Source: Synechococcus sp. JA-2-3B'a(2-13)
GTDB taxonomy: Bacteria > Cyanobacteriota > Cyanobacteriia > Thermostichales > Thermostichaceae
Length of the DNA: 64,000 bases
NCBI RefSeq assembly: GCF_000013225.1
Contig: NC_007776.1
Span: 763,277 to 827,276 of the forward strand
Direction of reading: 5' to 3'
The notes beneath the pieces are model-generated. The model was given only the letters and a program-made list of their open reading frames with translations. It was not told where the DNA came from and made no database searches. The position numbers and the translations under genes were made by a program. How positions within the stretch are numbered: the first letter of the stretch is position 1; the number at the start of each line of letters is the position of its first letter. Shown here one piece after another: positions 63,290-64,000 of this stretch.

Positions 63290-63777
63290 AAGGGATCCCT
63301 TCAAAAACATATTCTCCTCTCCACATCACCGAGGCCCGACTCCGCTTGCTGTGGGATGCCTGCCTCAAGCCTCCCTTTGAATGGCTACTGCCACCCAAAC
63401 AGCCTTGGCCGCTCTCAACAACAGCCTCCATGGCAGGTATGCTCTGCTTACCTAGGACGACCGGATCCATCTGGAGCTCATGCACAGGACGATCACCAGC
63501 ATCTTGGAGATCGACCTGACCCAAACCGTCCGGTATTATCTTGACCACAGGGATCCCCCCCTTATTGCCTGGATCCTGGGCCGTGATCAAGCGCTCCAGA
63601 CCTGTTGAAACCTCATATTGTTCAGGGTCAGGCCCCATTGGGATCCAACGCTGCCACAGATCCGAGGCTTTGTAGCTACAGAGTTTGAGGACTCGATAAA
63701 CTTATGAGGTCGAAGCTCAACGGCTGGAACCGGTAGGATTGACTTATCTTTGGCCAGTGTCCTGCTAGGAATGGATT
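63290..63777. other. Intergenic region with a possible broken small gene
   Basis: Nearly 490 bases. The only candidate is the interrupted frame listed separately at 63381-63608. An open frame on the minus strand (63192-63638) overlaps the ParB-like gene and shows no domain, so it is rejected. GGATCC sites return immediately after 63289. Confidence 0.4.
63381..63608 (+). pseudogene. Possible small gene with an in-frame amber stop
   Basis: From ATG 63381 the frame reads MATATQTALAALNNSLHGRY and then meets TAG at 63453. Beyond it the same frame continues for 50 codons (DDRIHLELMHRTITSIL ... ILGRDQALQTC) to TGA 63606-63608. The part after the TAG looks like normal protein, so a point mutation of a 75-codon gene is a fair reading. 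A short product from ATG 63480 is also possible. Confidence 0.3.
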
Positions 63778-64000
63778 ATGGCGCTTTACAACTGCGACTT
63801 TTATGCCTGGACACAAGAACAAGCCGCGCTGCTGAGATCGGGGCAATGGGATCGATTGGATATTCCCAACTTGGTGGAGGAGATTGAGGCTTTGGGCAGG
63901 CAAGAACGCCGCGAATTGGTGAATCGGCTAGGGATCCTGGTGGGCCATCTGCTAAAGTGGCAGTTTCAGCCTCAACAACGAAGCAAAAGTTGGACAGCCA
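63778..64000 (+). CDS. DUF29 family protein, 3' end outside window
   Basis: 74 codons are visible. It starts MALYNCDFYAWTQEQAALLR, followed by DRLDIPNLVEEIEALGRQER and LVNRLGILVGHLLKWQFQPQ, the typical DUF29 N-terminal half (expected total about 145-160 residues). DUF29 proteins are very common in cyanobacteria, in many paralogues, with unknown function. TAGGA lies about nine bases upstream of the ATG. Confidence 0.85.
   Translation, partial: MALYNCDFYAWTQEQAALLRSGQWDRLDIPNLVEEIEALGRQERRELVNRLGILVGHLLKWQFQPQQRSKSWTA

Noticed and set aside
63192..63638. 148-codon minus-strand open frame near the right end
   Set aside because: Overlaps the ParB-like gene and has no recognisable domain.

Overview
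The window looks like chromosome of a GC-rich unicellular cyanobacterium. Cyanobacterial hallmarks are a cyAbrB-type regulator, an Omp85 protein with three POTRA-like repeats, a split branched-chain amino acid ABC system, PRC-barrel and DUF29 proteins, and gene pairs such as rplU-rpmA. The BamHI-type palindrome GGATCC, usually inside GGGATCCC, recurs throughout (about 40 by eye in the first 10 kb) and seems to play the role that HIP1 (GCGATCGC) plays in other cyanobacteria. From memory this fits the hot-spring Synechococcus A/B' lineage; no database search was possible.

Layout. 1-9 kb, mostly minus strand: a beta-CASP metallo-beta-lactamase (cut by the window edge), a glycosyltransferase-fold membrane protein that has lost its catalytic motifs, ribosomal proteins L21/L27, a PRC-barrel protein, a DnaJ/CbpM-like pair, a glycine-zipper/ChaB protein, an M28 peptidase and a HAD phosphatase. 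9-15 kb, mostly plus: lpdA, a SAM methyltransferase, a 45-residue membrane protein, mutY and rnc. 15-26 kb: an AI-2E-type exporter, TPR and OmpA envelope proteins, a decayed von Willebrand A gene, a PlsC-type acyltransferase, cyAbrB, a P-type cation ATPase and what looks like an orphan right end of a TnpB-type element. 27-41 kb: mrp, bamA, the liv genes, recN, an M14-type deacylase, a GshA-like ligase and pmbA. 41-57 kb: a UbiH-type hydroxylase, ispF, a peptide-binding lipoprotein, a glycogen-debranching enzyme, two glycosyltransferases, a second methyltransferase, a DMT exporter and a leishmanolysin-like lipoprotein. 57-61 kb is a co-directional set: a 2-oxoglutarate oxygenase, a cysteine hydrolase and a phosphoketolase-like enzyme.

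The most unusual locus is at 61.3-63.3 kb. One protein joins a PD-(D/E)xK nuclease-like N-terminal domain to a ParA ATPase. Its gene overlaps by 8 bases a small gene for a ParB-fold-like protein with a basic tail. The pair is visibly richer in AT than its surroundings and holds only one GGATCC site, so it looks acquired. No tRNA, rRNA or CRISPR array was recognised. Several short dispersed repeats sit between genes and, in places, inside coding sequence.
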